Source: VRUE01 sp035548675 (lineage in GTDB: Bacteria; Actinomycetota; Thermoleophilia; Solirubrobacterales; 70-9). From it: a DNA stretch of 22,455 nt. Of the stretch, positions 21,372 through 22,455 are shown piece by piece (position 1 is the first letter of the stretch; each line of letters starts with the position of its first letter). The position numbers were made by a program, and so were the translations under genes. The DNA lies in NCBI GenBank assembly GCA_035548675.1, contig DASZSJ010000097.1, positions 1 through 22,455 of the forward strand. Reading direction: 5' to 3'. The notes under the pieces were generated by a model. That model searched no databases. It was given only the letters and a program-made list of their open reading frames with translations, and was not told the DNA's origin.

Positions 21372-22214
21372 TCAGTAGTCCGGTTGCCAGCTGGCCCTCT
21401 GGGCTTCGAGCTCGGAGACGTCGACTTTCTCTTTGCTGAGGTCCAAGCTGCCCATCGGGAACGGCCAGTGGTGAATTGCGAGGCCCGCGTCCTCGGACGT
21501 CGCCTGCGCGGTGACGAGATCCTTGTCGATGAGCTCCTCGACGATCGCGCGGTTGACCGGCAGGATCTCCTGCCAATGGGTCTGCTCCTGCAGCGTCACG
21601 GATGACCAGTGGCTGGCGACCAAAGCCAGCCCCTCGACACTCATGACGCCAAGTCGATGGAAGGAGCCGACGAGCCTGCGGACACGAGCCATCGGCGGCG
21701 GATACATGAAGACGTCGTTGGCGGCCGGCGTTACCCAGCGCTCGCCTTCCTCCTCGCGGACGTAGTCGACATAGAGGCTCTCCTCGCGCCGGGCAAGAAG
21801 CTGGTTGCGGAAGATCCAATCGACGTCGCTGGGCCCGTCCAGGTAGTGCGACGCTCGCATCGGATCGACCAGCCTTTTCACCTCGGCGAAGTCGGCCGGG
21901 CTCATCTCGGCCATCTCGACGTAGATGCATCTGGCCAGGTGCTCGGAGAAGTAGCCGAGCTGTCGCGCCAGAGCCTCGTCGTCACCCTGGTCCATCCGGA
22001 TGAAGTCGAGGAGGATCAGCGCCTTGGCGGCCTCCTCATCGGCCTGCGCGGAGAGGATGTCCAGCCCGCGCCAGCGTTTGGCCTCGGCGAGAAGCGAGAG
22101 ATCCTCCTCCAGGGTCGCAACCTGCGCCACCAGCAGCTCGAGGCCCTCGGCGATCCTCGCCGGTCGCTCCCGCCGAGGAAGCTGCATCAGGCGTTTCAAT
22201 GCTCTCGGTTCCAT
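21372..22214 (-). CDS. AbiV-like abortive infection protein (HEPN-type N-terminal region)
   Basis: A 280-residue protein from ATG 22214. The N-terminal ~130 residues are helical: ARIAEGLELLVAQVATLEED, LSLLAEAKRWRGLDILSAQA, DEEAAKALILLDFIRM and FSEHLARCIYVEMAEMSP. This agrees with the AbiV family, whose hallmark is the EEAAKAL helix, and which blocks phage translation in lactococci. The C-terminal ~150 residues (VTPAANDVFMYPPPMARVRR to SELEAQRASWQPDY) are not assigned. A longer frame to 22355 exists, but ATG 22214 follows a TAGTTT box by eight bases, as in a leaderless transcript. Confidence 0.6.
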   Translation of the reverse strand: MEPRALKRLMQLPRRERPARIAEGLELLVAQVATLEEDLSLLAEAKRWRGLDILSAQADEEAAKALILLDFIRMDQGDDEALARQLGYFSEHLARCIYVEMAEMSPADFAEVKRLVDPMRASHYLDGPSDVDWIFRNQLLARREESLYVDYVREEEGERWVTPAANDVFMYPPPMARVRRLVGSFHRLGVMSVEGLALVASHWSSVTLQEQTHWQEILPVNRAIVEELIDKDLVTAQATSEDAGLAIHHWPFPMGSLDLSKEKVDVSELEAQRASWQPDY

Positions 22215-22326
22215 CCGCGAGCAAACTACATACAGGGCGTTTAGCCCCGAGAGCGAGGCCGGCGTGAGTGAGATCGATTGGGAGCGAGCCTTCGCTTTCC
22301 TGGACGTCGCCAATCCCCTAGATGAC

Positions 22327-22354
22327 TGATTCCACGGCGGCAGCCGTGGAATCA
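22327..22354. repeat. Perfect 12-bp hairpin at the right end of the window
   Basis: TGATTCCACGGC-GGCA-GCCGTGGAATCA, 12-bp arms and four-base loop, without a T-run on either side. The interval 22215-22455 otherwise shows no supported gene; an open frame of only 21 codons (22264-22329) precedes the hairpin. A further short repeat, CGAGTGT/ACACTCG, lies near the window end. Confidence 0.6.
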
Positions 22355-22455
22355 CGACCTCTTCCGGCTCCAGGTGGGCCGACCGCGCGATGTTTGGTGC
22401 CGAGTGTCTGGTTTGCCACCGTATACGTGGGTCAACTCAACACTCGACACCGCGG

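Noticed and set aside
22264..22329. 21-residue open frame with the pattern SEIDWERAFAFLDVANPLDD
   Set aside because: It looks protein-like but has no ribosome-binding site or promoter box and is too short to support alone.

Overview
The window is very GC-rich and carries a long, tightly packed flagellar operon with Bacillus-like gene order. The protein sequences and the actinobacterial-style leaderless promoters suggest a motile high-GC actinobacterium, probably of the Thermoleophilia/Solirubrobacterales type. The lineage is an inference; no rRNA or other taxonomic marker is present.

Positions 1-13644, flagellar operon, all on +: fliK (3' part only), flgD, a TIGR02530-like gene, flgE, flbD/swrD, motA, motB, fliL, fliN, fliO, fliP, fliQ, fliR, flhB, flhA, flhF, a small membrane-protein gene and a fliM-fliN fusion. 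They encode hook assembly, the stator, the C-ring, the type III export gate and a placement factor. Most genes overlap by 1-4 bases (ATGA/GTGA). Five junctions that look like 64-167 base gaps are instead filled by short open frames of 23, 23, 26, 51 and 56 residues. Four start on the upstream stop codon and one starts directly after it; all five end on the downstream start codon. Two of the five are copies of one dispersed 76-bp repeat and encode nearly the same 23-residue peptide. Large perfect or near-perfect inverted repeats lie in or near several junctions and in the flhF linker.

Positions 13638 to about 22214, accessory region: it begins at a tRNA-Met(CAT) 3'-half fragment that supplies the stop codon of the fliM-fliN gene. 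Clear further copies lie at 19400 and 21102, and degenerate ones at about 15336 and 17651. Between them lie short modules of about 1.7-2.3 kb with defence or toxin-antitoxin cargo: a protein with a PD-(D/E)XK-like signature; a frameshifted small membrane protein, an AbiJ/HEPN-like protein and a two-TM protein; a membrane protein with a HigBA-type pair; and a VapBC pair. Beyond the last fragment, on the minus strand, are an AbiV-like gene and a SnoaL-like gene. No integrase gene is visible. Paired 9-mers (TGGGGCAAC twice, 12-bp period) sit about 75-100 bp inside both ends of the 13638-19440 stretch and resemble integrase arm-type sites. Most cargo genes have a TANNNT box 5-10 bases before the start codon, as expected for leaderless transcripts.

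The two most interesting signals are the stop-to-start coupled micro-ORFs with their dispersed repeat in the flagellar operon, and the chain of tRNA-end remnants that punctuates integrase-less defence modules.
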